From NCBI GenBank assembly GCA_027422505.1, contig JAPQWV010000005.1:16262501-16326500 (forward strand): a DNA stretch of 64,000 bases, written 5' to 3'. The notes under the pieces were generated by a model, which had not been told where the DNA came from, ran no database searches, and was given only the letters and a program-made list of their open reading frames with translations. The position numbers and the translations under genes are program-made. The DNA comes from Craterostigma plantagineum (lineage: Eukaryota; Streptophyta; Magnoliopsida; Lamiales; Linderniaceae). Within the stretch, counting starts at the first letter, position 1. Each line of letters begins with the position of its first letter. Positions 11,713 through 23,169 of the stretch are shown in pieces.

Positions 11713-12389
11713 TGATAGGGGTGACCTTTAGGTCAGCATTCCTCCTAACTTGACTATCTGGCAGGAAGGACCTCTTGAGTACAAGGCCAGATGAGAGGGA
11801 GAGCTAGAGACCAGAGAGGTTGTACGGAAAAAGGACAAGGGGCGCGGGCTGTGAAAAGTTTGAGCGGGAAATGTTAAGAATAGCCGACCAAGGGACACGT
11901 GGAAGGCCACGAGTGGCTGACACTACAACCAGGAAGGAGGCGCGCCAGTCTGACAATACTACACCTGCAGTTCATGTTCCTCCTAGGTTGTGCCAGGACT
12001 GTAGTCGGGTGGTCCCAAAGGACGGCCAGCTGGACGAGAAAAGATCAAATGGGCTAAAGAAGGCCCAGATCCAAAGGAGACCTAGGGCAATATACTTAGG
12101 GACTTAGACATTTTCTTTCTCAAGTCATCATCTTCTTCTTCACCATAAAAAAACACTGTAACGAGCGAAGTGAGTCTGTGTGTGTATTTCTTAACTGTGA
12201 ATAGTGGATACTGTTCCGGCGGCCCGTGGACGTAGGACATTTGTCCGAACCACGTATGTTCTCGTCTCTTTCATTTTAGGCATTAAAACACGAACCTTAA
12301 CACGCACAAAACACCTAACCCAGTCCGTTTCACCCGTCACCTCCTATTTCCCGGACCAAATCTTGTTGATCGGAGTCATACCCGCATCA
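11713..12389 (+). repeat. LTR of Tat1 (plus orientation)
   Basis: The LTR is 677 bp, begins TGATAGGGGT and ends CCCGCATCA. It is followed after 2 bases by a PBS. It is an inverted, almost identical copy of 23170-23846. The 5-6 bases left of it (TTAATAC) do not match the bases right of 23846 (CTTTCC), so the two LTRs do not bound one insertion. Confidence 0.9.
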
Positions 12390-12391
12390 AA

Positions 12392-12409
12392 TGGCGCCGT
12401 CTGTGGGAA
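12392..12409 (+). other. Primer-binding site of Tat1
   Basis: TGGCGCCGTCTGTGGGAA directly follows the LTR. The leading TGGCGCCGT matches the start of plant gypsy PBSs complementary to a tRNA-Asp-like 3' end. The match weakens afterwards, so the primer tRNA is uncertain. The same site is at 23150-23167 on the minus strand. Confidence 0.75.
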
Positions 12410-12567
12410 GGATGGACTGAGACGTGAGTACGCTGGGTGGTTACGACGAGAAGGATAGCGTGAGCTTGTACTTGTTTGAAGACAAGGCGTTAGAGAAAAC
12501 AGAGGGAAGGGAAGGTGTAGTTCTCAGGGAAGCAGCATATCTCTGAGATATACGGAAGCGGGCTGAG

Positions 12568-13666
12568 ATGGAAGAACAACCACTATTAGTGCAGAACCTG
12601 CAAGGACGGTTTGAGGAAGCCGTCGAGAGGACGGGGGAGGACCCAGTACCATCTCCGACACTGGCGTCCCCGGTCGAAATTCCGTTGCCGACACCAGCGC
12701 CCACCTTCGCGGGACCGTCTGGGACAGCTCCACCCCATACCCTATAACCATGACAGTAGAGCAACTAGATCTACTGGTGAAGAACGCGGTGGATGCGGCA
12801 ATGACGGCGGAAAAGGCAAAGAACAAAGGTAAACGGAGGCAGATCTCGTGGGCTCAAGGCAGGACATCAGAGGGACACGTCTCGGAATGGATGGAGACAG
12901 TTGGAGAAAACACAGTGGCCGCTGAAGGAACATTAAACCCCCAGTTAGGGATAGACTCCTTGGAAAGGGAGGCTGCCCCAGAAGGGAGAAATGAAGGGCC
13001 ACTGGTCCCACCCCCAAGGCGAGGTGACGGACTCCTCAGAGGATCTCGAGAGGAGCTGAGGCCGATCGACCCGAGGAATGAGGCACCCCTGGTGACTATA
13101 GCCAGCGAATGCAGGCCAGAGGGAAACCAGGAGGTCGGGAGACAAGAGGTGGAGAGGAGAAGCTATAACACGCATGGTCAAAGGAGCGCTATGAGCGATA
13201 AGGGACAGGAGCTCAGAAGGCAGATGTCGGACCTGCGAAAGGTAGTGGAGGACATGCAAAACAAGGCCACCAGGCCACATCTGCGAGGGGTCCATCAGGC
13301 GGGTACGCCTTTTGCTAAGGAACTATTGGAGGGAGAAGTATCGCTCAATTTTAAGCAATTACCCTATGAGTACGATGGTACCACCGACCCAGAGGAGCAC
13401 ATTTTACGTTTTAAGAATACCGTATTGCTGCACAACTTTTCGGAAGGGGTAAAATGCCGGGTCTTCTTGACAACGTTGGTGAGAGCCGCCCAGCAATGGT
13501 TCAGCCAGTTAGAGCCGGAGGTTATCCACTCATTCGATGAGTTTCAGGAGATGTTTGTCAACCAGTTTGCTAGCGCTCGGAAACCCCCTAAATCTGACAT
13601 GTCCTTATTTCGAGTCAAACAACGACCGGATGAAATTAACGCTTTAGTCTATGGTTTGCAGGTTGG
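12568..13666 (+). pseudogene. Tat1 gag, truncated at a fusion point
   Basis: The gag starts at ATG 12568 (MEEQPLLV) and is nearly identical to the Tat2 gag on the opposite strand. A one-base loss in a C run near 12740 shifts the N-terminal frame. The rest is open from 12750. The Retrotrans_gag core is recognisable (LPYEYDGTTDPEEHILRFK, then AAQQWFSQL and FVNQFASARKPPKSDM). A 72-base segment present in Tat2 is missing at 13634, where a TGAA word occurs at both deletion ends in Tat2. Homology stops after 13666, and the frame continues into unrelated antisense sequence. Pol, zinc knuckle and 3' LTR of Tat1 are absent. Confidence 0.85.
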
Positions 13667-16003
13667 TGCGGCCCAGGAAAAATTTGTGCGAAAGGCCTCG
13701 TCGCAGGGTGCGACGTCCTCGAGGCCGTTCGTGTCTCCTTCTCCTCACTCTCCTGTTGGGACGTCCTCCATTGCGTCGTTACCGTCGTCGACAGCCCCAG
13801 GTTTGTCCCCCGCTCATAGGACCCGCTCTCAGGGAACCGCCGCCCCTGACAGCGGAGTAGATGAGTGGAAGATGTTTGGTTCATCTAGGTCTTCCTTTCG
13901 TAGATTAGAAAAGATAGCTCCCGAAGGCTTTCATTCCAGCAATTTTTACGTGTCGCTCCCAAACCCTAGTCAGCGTGCCAATTTTCCTCCCTCGCCAGCT
14001 CTCGCCTTTTGGGAGAATCAGATAAAGGCTGGGCTACGTTTTCCGGTTCACCCCTTCCTTGCCTCCGTGTCTGCAGCCTATCAATTACCTTTGAACCAGT
14101 TCAGCCCGTCTTCAATTCGCCAGTTAATAGCCTTTTATGTCTTGGTCACCGCTGCCGGTGGGAATCCCTCTGTCGAGCTTGTCCTTTCCCAGTTTCAATT
14201 AAAGCCTACCCCGCCTTTTTTCTATCTATGTGCCAACCCGCGCGGCCATGTCCATTTTTTTGATAAGAGTTCCCATGGCGTGGACAAGGATTGGCATCCT
14301 TTCTACTTCTTTGTGGAGCCTATCGGAGGGGACTGGGACTTTCCCCATCGTCAGTGGGTTTCGAGGCTGCCTCAACGACTTGCAAAGATTGAGCCAAGGT
14401 GCTCAGAGCAGAACGAGGTCGCACTTGGTCTTTTAAATGCCCTGGCCACGGAGAAAAAATTCAGCATGGTGGAGATAGTAACTTACCCTGGCCTGCTTCA
14501 TCACTTTGGCCTTTCTTCTCAGTCTGTTCCCTTCGATCCTAAGGGTAAGCAGGTCTACCTCCTGCTTCCTAACCTTGTTTCTGAGCCTTCTTGACAGTTT
14601 GGTGGTTGTATGCAGATATGTCATTCTCTTGGAAAGACGCATTCAAGAGCTTACCTGTTAAGCAAGAGAGCTCCGCAGCTCCCACTGAGCCTCAGTCCTC
14701 CCCAAGTCAGGTTGCTTCCGAACCTGTTGGCCTAGAGACTCGTGGGAAGTCTCCGTCCAGGTTTCCACCTGCCCATCCTGACTCTCCGCATCAGATTGAG
14801 ATAGATCCTGATGTGATGATAGTGGACCCCGATGAGGATGCTGCTAAGGAGATTACCTCCCCAGCTGTATCTACGCCTGCTAAGAAGAAAAAGAGAAAGG
14901 ACTCTGTGGCGAAGGGTAAGAGGCCTCGTATGGAGACAGCGCCCCCTCAGTCCGATCCCCTGGCATTCACTCCTTTTACGTTTAAGGGGAATGAGTGGAG
15001 CGTTGGTCGTCGTGCCGATGGCAAGATAGTGTTAGAGTTGCCCAATAACCACGACTTGCTCGAGCGGGATGAGAAGGTAGACTTCCTTCGTGCCCTTGTA
15101 CCAATCGAGCAACAACGGATGGTTCACAGCAAGGCTGACTCCCAGGTTGCTAGGCTGGCTTCTCATCATTGGGCTCAGGTGACTTCTGTTTCTGATTTCA
15201 CTTTTACTTGTGGCTTCCATACTTTTGTTAACTTATACCTGGTCATGTTAGTTGTCCTTCATGATGCCTCGTCTTCTTTCGGCGACATACAATCGGACTT
15301 TGGGGCCGGTGGTGCTGCGCCCATCGACAGTTATGTGTATGAGACGTTGAAGAAGCGGAACTTGGAGATTGCCAGGCTAGAGAAGGAGCTTCAGAAAGGA
15401 ACAAAGGAGCATGAGGATCAGCTAAGGGAGATGGAGGCGACGCACGCGGCTGCTCTTGCTGCTAAAGAAAACGAGGTTGAGCGCAAGGTTGAGGTCCTGC
15501 TGGCAGAGAAGGAGAAGACCCTCAAGACTGCCCTAGATCAGGTCTTCTCAAGTGAAGTGGAGAAAAGGGGTGTTGCTGGTAGACTGGAGGGGATCCAGCT
15601 TTTCCAGAAGTATTTCCTAGCCACCTCCTTTGGTCGTGAGTTCATGGCTCAGCTGAGCCAGCGCTGGCGCGAGAGCTATTTGCAGGATACTTCCTCTCTG
15701 ATGGACTTTGTGCCTTACATGCAGCATTACTTTCTTGGGGGCTTCACTGCTGGTCGTGAACCAACCTCCACCCTTGATGCAGCCATGGCGGCCATGAGTG
15801 CTCCTCCAACCTTCCCGGGGGATCCAGAGGCAGCTCCGAATTCCAACTTCTGGTTGGCTGATGTGCCCCGCTGTTCCGCTACCCTTTTGGAGATCTCACC
15901 AGAGGTCCTATTGGGCCAGCTTTCTGAGCTGGAGCAGCGGGAGTTGCTCGCTACCTCGGAGGTCCCCGACTCTGCTGCCGGCTCTAGCATTCCGCCTTCC
16001 TGA
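13667..16003 (+). CDS. Extra antisense ORF of a Tat element (gypsy-type transposon domain + coiled coil)
   Basis: The reading frame enters from the gag fusion; its own first ATG is at 13872. Residues such as GLRFPVHPFLASVSAAYQLP, then SIRQLIAFYVLV and HWHPFYFF-like text match the plant 'putative gypsy type transposon' family (PF04195-like). The first frame ends at 14594. A second (ATG 14618 to stop 16003) carries a basic Lys/Arg cluster and a long coiled coil (about 15330-15560). A canonical 71-base intron, 14545 GTAAGC to 14615 TGCAG, would join the two in frame, giving one protein of roughly 750 residues. Tat-lineage elements are known to carry such extra ORFs antisense to pol in the 3' region. 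By position this belongs to Tat2. Function is unknown. Confidence 0.7.
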
Positions 16004-16499
16004 ACCGTTTAATTGTTTTTCTTTCCAGACAATTATGTTATTTCCTTTCCTGGACCTCCTCTGTTATTGTCGTTTTTTTCAGGACTCTTTATGTGGTTTT
16101 TCCCTCCTAGGCTTTCCTGTTGAACTGTTTGTACCGCTTATTGTGTATGTTCTGGTGGTATGTTTTTCCTTTGTTTATTCGTGCCTTGACTCCCACCTGT
16201 GTTGGGATCTTGAGTATTAAGGACCCATCACGTCGTTAATCCTCGAACACGTGCCACCACCACTCCTCACTCCCCCTACTTCGGATTGTGCTAATGTCCA
16301 TTAGCACATCCGAAGTATATGACGAGTGTTCCCTCTGACTTACCAACCTCCATTTTTTCTCACGACTCCCTAGCAGCTGACGTCGGATCTCCTGGAGAGC
16401 TTGGGAGCATACTAGGTCCGACACCCCCTTGTTTTCGTTTTTCACCAAGTCTGCCAGATACCCCTGAACCTTTTTTCGTTTCTTGAGACCGTTATTGGT
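16004..16499. other. Tat 3' region with a strong hairpin
   Basis: This non-coding stretch lies downstream of the antisense ORF. It contains an almost perfect snapback at 16278-16316: arms of 17-18 bases (starting ACTTCGGATT, ending ATCCGAAGT) with a 4-base loop and one bulged T. No coding potential was seen. Confidence 0.6.
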
Positions 16500-17145
16500 T
16501 GGTTCGATTTCTTTTTGGCGGTTGAGTCAGAGCCTAGGAACTCTTCGCCAGCGTTGGCTGGTTTCGTCCCATTCGGGATTGTATGGGAGCCTAGGAGCTC
16601 TTAACCAGCATTGGCGGGTTATATCCCATCTGGGATTGTATCGGAGCTGAGGAGCTCTTAGCCTGTATTGGCAGATAGCCCGCATTGGCGGGTTTTATCC
16701 CATCGGGGATTGTATTGGAGCTTAGGAGCTCTTAGCCCGCATTGGCGGGCAGCCCGCATTGGCAGGTTTTATCCCATCTGGGATTGTATTGGTGCCTAGG
16801 AGCTCTTAGACCGCATTGGCGGGTAGCCCGCATTGGCGGGTTTTATCCCATCTGGGATTGTATTGGAGCTTAGGAGCTCTTAGCCCGCATTGGCGGGTAG
16901 CCCGCATTGGCGGGTTTTATCCCATCTGGGATTGTATTGGAGCTTAGGAGCTCTTAGCCCGCATTGGCGGGTTTTATCCCATCTGGGATTGTATTGGAGC
17001 CTAGGAGCTCTTAGCCCGCATTGGCGGGTAGCCCGCATTGGCGGGTTTTATCCCATCTGGGATTGTATTAGAGCTTAGGAGCTCTTAGTCCGCATTGGCG
17101 GGTTTTATCCCATCTGGTATTAGAGCTTAGGAGCTCTTAACCTGG
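16500..17145. repeat. Tandem hairpin repeat in Tat 3' region
   Basis: Nine to ten head-to-tail units of about 56-76 bp. Each contains CCCGCATTGGCGGG (stem CCCGC/GCGGG), CCCATCTGGG and AGGAGCTCTTA. Length varies because the 17-base CCCGC...GCGGG word occurs once or twice per unit. Units are most uniform from about 16680 to 17100 and degenerate at the left edge. Tandem repeats between pol and the 3' LTR are a known feature of Tat elements and can seed satellites. Confidence 0.9.
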
Positions 17146-17361
17146 GCCCATTTGCTAATTCTAAGGGAGAGCTGGGAACAGAGTAGGAGATCGGTTATAG
17201 CTAAGGGGAACGGGACACCAGTGTTCAAAAAGACGTTCTTTCATTCAGAGGATGGTGCCTCGTTAAAACCTTGCCAAGTAAAATCCCCTTGGGATAAAAC
17301 CTTGGCGAAGGAAAAAGAGTACACCTCCTTTTTTGATTTATGTACAACCTTTCCGACCATA
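17146..17361 (-). other. Non-coding block after Tat2 pol
   Basis: This 216-base spacer lies between the repeat array and the pol stop. It includes an AAAACCTTG(C/G)... doublet (about 17265-17315). I recall similar text as a common block just after integrase in plant Tat elements. No ORF. Confidence 0.5.
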
Positions 17362-20300
17362 CTAAGCATAATACTTCTTCAGTTTTGATATATTCCAGGG
17401 ACGTGGCACTCCGCGCCCATCCTTGTCTTCCAGCTCGTAAGCACCTCCTCCTAGTATACGAGCTACCTTGTATGGACCTTCCCATGTCGAATCCATCTTC
17501 TTGAGCGGCTTGAGTACGTCTGCGCGTCTCAGCACCAAGTCCCCCACTTGGAATTGCCTGGCCCTTACCTTGCGATCGTAAGCCGCCTTTACCCGACTCT
17601 TATACCTTTCTGTTCTTATCGCGGCCAACTCTCTTATCTCCCCAATCATATCCAGGTCCTCCCTTCTGAGTTGTGCATTTTGCTCTTCTTCATAGTGGAT
17701 GACTCTATGTGTCTCCATCCCTACTTCCACGGGCATCAGCGCAGCAGATCCATAGACAAGCTGGAAAGGTGTCTCCTCCGTGGCTTCCCGTGGAGTAACG
17801 CGATATGCCCATAACGGGGTCTAGAGATTCTAGCCACCCACCGCCCTCCTGCTCCAGTCTGGCTTTTAACCCACGTAGAATTGTGCGGTTGGTGACTTCC
17901 ACCTGTCCGTTAGCTTGGGGGTGCCTCACAGAGACGAACCTCTGTCGTATTTTCATTCCTTCGCAGAATGCACGGACCCTAGCTCCGCAGAACTGCGTGC
18001 CGTTATCCGAGATTAGGATCCGGGGAGCTCCAAACCTGCAACAAATGTGATGCCACAAAAAATCTATCACGTTAGCCTCATCAATTTTCGATACCGCCTT
18101 GGCCTCTACCCACTTGCTAAAGTAATCGACCGCTACTATGATGAACTCCTTCTGGGCCTTAGCCATAGGCATGGGTCCGACTATGTCTATCCCCCACTTA
18201 TCAAACGGACAAGGAGAGTGCATGGTCCCCATCTCCTCCGCGGGTACATGGATCTTCGGACCATGCTTTTGGCAGCTTTCGCATCGCTTGACCAGCTCCT
18301 TCGCGTCCCTCACTAAGGTGGGCCAAAAGTATCCCGCCCTAATTACTCTCCGAGCAACGGCCTTGTATCCAGCGTGATCTCCGGCACACCCTTCATGGAC
18401 CTCCTCTAATACCAGCATCCCCTCCTTTTTGGATAAACAGCGGGCGTAGGGGTGGACGAAGGCCCTTTTATAGAGTTCGCCCCCAATGATACAGAACTTC
18501 TGTCGATATTTTCCCGCATCCTTGTGCCCAGGGTCATGCAAGGCTTCTAGCACAGGAACTCTCCAGTCCTCCTCCGACTCTATACAACCCACCTGTTCCT
18601 TTTGATCGTCCCTACTAGCGGTGAGCATCGTAACATTCCTAGTTCCTTCTGGTACTGCAGCGCTGGCCAGCTTTGCCAAAGAGTCTGCCCGGCTGTTTTC
18701 TTCTCGGGGAATCTGTCGCACCTCGAAACTGTCGAAGGCTGCCTTCAGCTTCTCCACCTGCTCGGCGTACTTCACCATTTTTTCATTCTTAGCCTCATAA
18801 TTCCCCTGGACCTGCTGGGCCACTAGCTGAGAGTCTGAGTGTATGACTACCGCGGTAGCTCCTAAGCTGCTAAGGATTCCCATCGCCCTTACCAAGGCTT
18901 CATACTCAGCTTCGTTATTGGACGCCGGAAAGTCAAACGTTATGGCAAACTGTAGCTCGTCTCCCTCCGGTGTGATAACAAGGACGCCTGCCCCAGATCC
19001 GGTGGACATCGACGACCCATCCACATAAGCCTTCCAGATTGACGGCGTACCCCCTCGGGTGGATTCTAGCAGGAAATCCGATAGGGCCTGCCCCTTTATG
19101 GCGGGTCGTCTTTCGAACTCGACATCATATTCACCCAATTCCACTGCCCACTTAACCATCCTTCCCGAGAGGTCTGGCCTACTCAAAGTTTGTTTCAAAG
19201 ATAAGTTGGTGCGTACCCGTACTTTATGAGATAAGAAGTAGGGACGCAGCCTTCGGACCGACACCATCACCGCGAGGGCAGCTTTCTCAATTTCGGAATA
19301 CCTACTTTCAGCTCCATGCAATGTCTTGCTCACGAAGTATACTGGTCTTTGAGTATCTCCTTCTTCCTTCAGGAGAACTGAACTCACAGCATGTTCCCCT
19401 GTGGAAAAATATAAGATTAGTTCGTCACCGGGTAATGGCTTAGTTAGTAAGGGCATATTATGTAAATAATTTCTTAGCCCCTCAAACGCGGTCTGACAGT
19501 CCTTCGTCCACTCAAATTGGCATCCCTTTCGGAGCACCTTGAAGAAGGGTAGACTCCTATCCGCGGACTTGGCGATGAACCTACTCAACGCTGCTAGCCT
19601 TCCAGTCAAACGTTGGACCTCCTTGACGTTCCTGGGTGGCTGCATCTCTAATATAGCCTTCACTTTATTGGGATTCACCTCGATTCCTCTCTTCGTTACC
19701 ATGTATCCCAAGAACTTCCCCGACTGCACTCCAAACGTGCATTTCTCAGGGTTCAGCTTCATACCGCTCCTCCGAATGGTTTGGAAAGCTTCCTCCAGGT
19801 CCGCAATATGGTCTTTAGCCCAGGCTGAGTTGACTAACATGTCATCCACATAGACCTCCATGTTACGCCCCAATTGGTCCTTGAACACCGTGTCGACCAT
19901 CCGTTGGTAGGTGGCTCCCGCGTTTTTAAGCCCAAAAGGCATCCGGACATAGCCATACGTGCCGCCTGCCGTGACGAAACAGACCTTGTCCACGTCATCC
20001 GGGTTGAGCTTGATCTGGTGGTATCCTTGATAGGCATCCATCATGCTTAGCATCTCACACCCAGACGTGGAATCCACCAACTGATCTATCCTTGGTAGGG
20101 GGTAATGATCCTTGGGGCATGCCTTGTTAAGGTCTCGGAAGTCAACGCACATTCTCCAAGAACCATTCCCCTTCCTGACCATTACCACGTTAGCTAACCA
20201 GGAAGGGAACTGCACCTCTTTAATATGTCCAGCTCTAAGCAGCTTCTCGACTTCCACCTTGATGCCCTGATCCCTCTCAGCCCCAAATCGTCGGAGTCGC

Positions 20301-22306
20301 TGTTTCACTGGGTGACTTCCCGGGATTATGTTCAAGTGGTGCATGGCTATCCGGGGATCCACCCCAGTCATATCCGTTGGTGAGAAAGCGAACAGGTCAG
20401 CATTCCGCCTCAGGCAATCGACCAACTGCAGCGACATTTCCTTATCCATTTTTGTACCCACCTGGGTAGCGAAACCTTCCTTGCCTGGGTATAACTCCAC
20501 CGTCATCAACTCCTCATTGGGCTGCGGCTGCAATCTGGCGGGTTCCCCTATTTCCCCTGCTATCTTTGTGTGCTTCGCTTGCCTAACCTCACCTCCACTT
20601 CTCTCCTTATCCCCCGCTACCATCTTGACCTCGTTCGCATAACATCGACGCGAGCTTACCTGATCTCCTGAAACCTCCCCTATCTGATCGCCAACCGGAA
20701 ACTTAATCTTCAGGTGGTATGTTGATGGCACTGCCCTGAATCCGTTGATAGCCGGGCGTCCTAGAATAATATTGTAGGAGGAAACTGCGTCAACCACCAA
20801 GAAGTTGACCATTCTTACTACCCGTTTGGGATCTTCACCTAATCCCACTGGGAGCGTGACCTGTCCCAAGGGCTGTATGCCAGCTCCGCCGAATCCGTAT
20901 AAGGAAGTAGCCACTGGTTTCAGTTCCGCTTCTAACTTCATTTGCTTAAAACAGCCTAGGAACATGACATCCGCGGAACTTCCCCCATCTATGAATACCC
21001 GCGAAACATTATAGCCAGCCACATCCGTGGTAATTACCAGGGCGTCATTATGAGGTCGTACCACGTCGACCTCATCCCTTGCTCCAAACTGGATATTCCC
21101 GACGGTTTCCATCTGACCTACTAGGTTGCTCCCCGTCTGGACGTTCCCACTTCTCCCAATTTGAGCGTAAAGCTTCCGAGCTCTATGCGAATCTCCACAC
21201 TCCGGACCTCCGACTATGATGAGGATGTGGGCTCGTTGTTGGCTGGGCCCCGACCGGTTAGGCTCCAGCATGGGCTGCTTCCCCTTATCCTGTCCCGGGC
21301 CTTCTCTGTCCCTAGGTGGCGTCTGTTGACCGGGTGCCCGATCTCGGTATATGAATTCCTTGAGGTGTCCTGCTTTTATCAGCCTTTCTATTTCGTTCTT
21401 CAGATGCAGGCAGGCATTAGTGTAATGCCCATACTCGTTGTGGAATCGGCAGAAGGGTCCCGACGCAGGTTTCGGCGGTCCTCTCGGGTTGACTCGAGGA
21501 TATCTGATATCTGGGTGCCTGGACGCCACCGCGAACACTTCCTCCAGATTCGTTCGCAAAGGGGTATATTTCTGATACCTGGGAGGGAAACCATTCCCTC
21601 TGCCCTGCATAGGCCTTCTGATTATCGGAGGGCGAGCAGCCCTGATTCCTTCCCTGTTCCGGTTGTGATCTTGTATTTCTCTTTTGGGAAACGTCTTGGG
21701 CGTCGCATCTCGAATCTTTGCCAACTTGCTTTCCTCCAGGTTTATGTACTTATCTGCTCTTCCTAGTAGCTCATCAAAGGTCTGTGGCGGCTTTTTGGAA
21801 AGTGATGCGAAGAAATCGCCAACCTGCAAACCATAGACTAAAGCGTTAATTTCAACAGAAGTAGTTGCGGAGGGTACCTCCAGAGCTGCCACATTGAATC
21901 TCCGAATATAGGATCGGAGGCCTTCATCCGGTCGTTGTTTGACTCGAAATAAGGACATGTCAGATTTAGGGGGTTTCCGAGCGCTAGCAAACTGGTTGAC
22001 AAACATCTCCTGAAACTCATCGAATGAGTGGATAACCTCCGGCTCTAACTGGCTGAACCATTGCTGGGCGGCTCTCACCAACGTTGTCAAGAAGACCCGG
22101 CATTTTACCCCTTCCGAAAAGTTGTGCAGCAATACGGTATTCTTAAAACGTAAAATGTGCTCCTCTGGGTCGGTGGTACCATCGTACTCATAGGGTAATT
22201 GCTTAAAATTGAGCGATACTTCTCCCTCCAATAGTTCCTTAGCAAAAGGCGTACCCGCCTGATGGACCCCTCGCAGATGTGGCCTGGTGGCCTTGTTTTT
22301 GCATGT
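17362..22306 (-). pseudogene. Tat2 gag C-terminus and pol (PR-RT-RNH-aRNH-INT)
   Basis: One frame of about 1500 codons (to 17705) plus a shifted tail (17736-17362). Approximate positions in the main frame are as follows. Gag core 1-150. CCHC-like knuckle with CRFHNEYGHYTNAC at 261. Protease IDGGSSADVMF at 410. RT with YVDDMLV at 790. Gypsy RNase H around 900-1040. A second, archaeal-type RNase H from AYVDGSSMSTGSGAG, around 1065-1200. Integrase HHCC and DIVGPMP around 1270-1360. The double RNase H is diagnostic of the Tat lineage. A one-base loss near 17812 shifts the integrase C-terminus, and an extra A near 22306 separates it from the gag N-terminus. The element is otherwise well preserved, so it is recent. 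Confidence 0.92.
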
Positions 22307-22991
22307 CCTCCACTACCTTCCGCAGGTCCGACATCTGCCTTCTGAGCTCCTGTCCCTTATCGCTCATAGCGCTCCTTTGACCATGCGTGTTATAGCTTCT
22401 CCTCTCCACCTCTTGTCTCCCGACCTCCTGGTTTCCCTCTGGCCTGCATTCGCTGGCTATAGTCACCAGGGGTGCCTCATTCCTCGGGTCGATCGGCCTC
22501 AGCTCCTCTCGAGATCCTCTGAGGAGTCCGTCACCTCGCCTTGGGGGTGGGACCAGTGGCCCTTCATTCCTCCCTTCTGGGGCAGCCTCCCTTTCCAAGG
22601 AGTCTATCCCTAACTGGGGGTTTAATGTTCCTTCAGCGGCCACTGTGTTTTCTCCAACTGTCTCCATCCATTCCGAGACGTGTCCCTCTGATGTCCTGCC
22701 TTGAGCCCACGAGATCTGCCTCCGTTTACCTTTGTTCTTCGCCTTTTCCGCCGTCATTGCCGCATCCACCGCGTTCTTCACCAGTAGATCTAGTTGCTCT
22801 ACTGTCATGGTTATAGGGGTATGGGGTGGAGCTGTCCCAGACGGTCCCGCGAAGGTGGGCGCTGGTGTCGGCAACGGAATTTCGACCGGGGACGCTAGTG
22901 TCGGAGATGGTACTGGGTCCTCCCCCGTCCTCTCGACGGCTTCCTCAAACCGTCCTTGCAGGTTCTGCACTAATAGTGGTTGTTCTTCCAT
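22307..22991 (-). pseudogene. Tat2 gag N-terminal part
   Basis: Starts at ATG 22991 (MEEQPLLVQNLQGRF) and runs through a Pro-rich and charged region. It matches Tat1 at 12568-13266 almost base for base. One extra A in an A run (about 22306) relative to Tat1 shifts it out of frame with the gag core. Tat1 has four A residues where Tat2 has five. Roles would be particle assembly and RNA packaging. The single-base difference might also be a sequencing or assembly error. Confidence 0.85.
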
Positions 22992-23149
22992 CTCAGCCCG
23001 CTTCCGTATATCTCAGAGATATGCTGCTTCCCTGAGAACTACACATTCCCTTCCCTCTGTTTTCTCTAACGCCTTGTCTTCAAACAAGTACAAGCTCACG
23101 CTATCCTTCTCGTCGTAACCACCCAGCGTACTCACGTCTCAGTCCATCC

Positions 23150-23167
23150 TTCCCACAGACGGCGCCA
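23150..23167 (-). other. Primer-binding site of Tat2
   Basis: The minus strand reads TGGCGCCGTCTGTGGGAA, 2 bases inside the LTR at 23170, identical to the Tat1 PBS. Confidence 0.75.
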
Positions 23168-23169
23168 TT

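Noticed and set aside
12945..13295. Minus-strand ORF of 116 codons, and its mirror at 22287-22613
   Set aside because: It is an antisense shadow of the Tat gag frame. The same shadow appears in both Tat copies.
16500..17145. CRISPR-like regular repeats
   Set aside because: Units are contiguous and vary in length with no unique spacers, there are no cas genes, and the context is a plant Tat retroelement.
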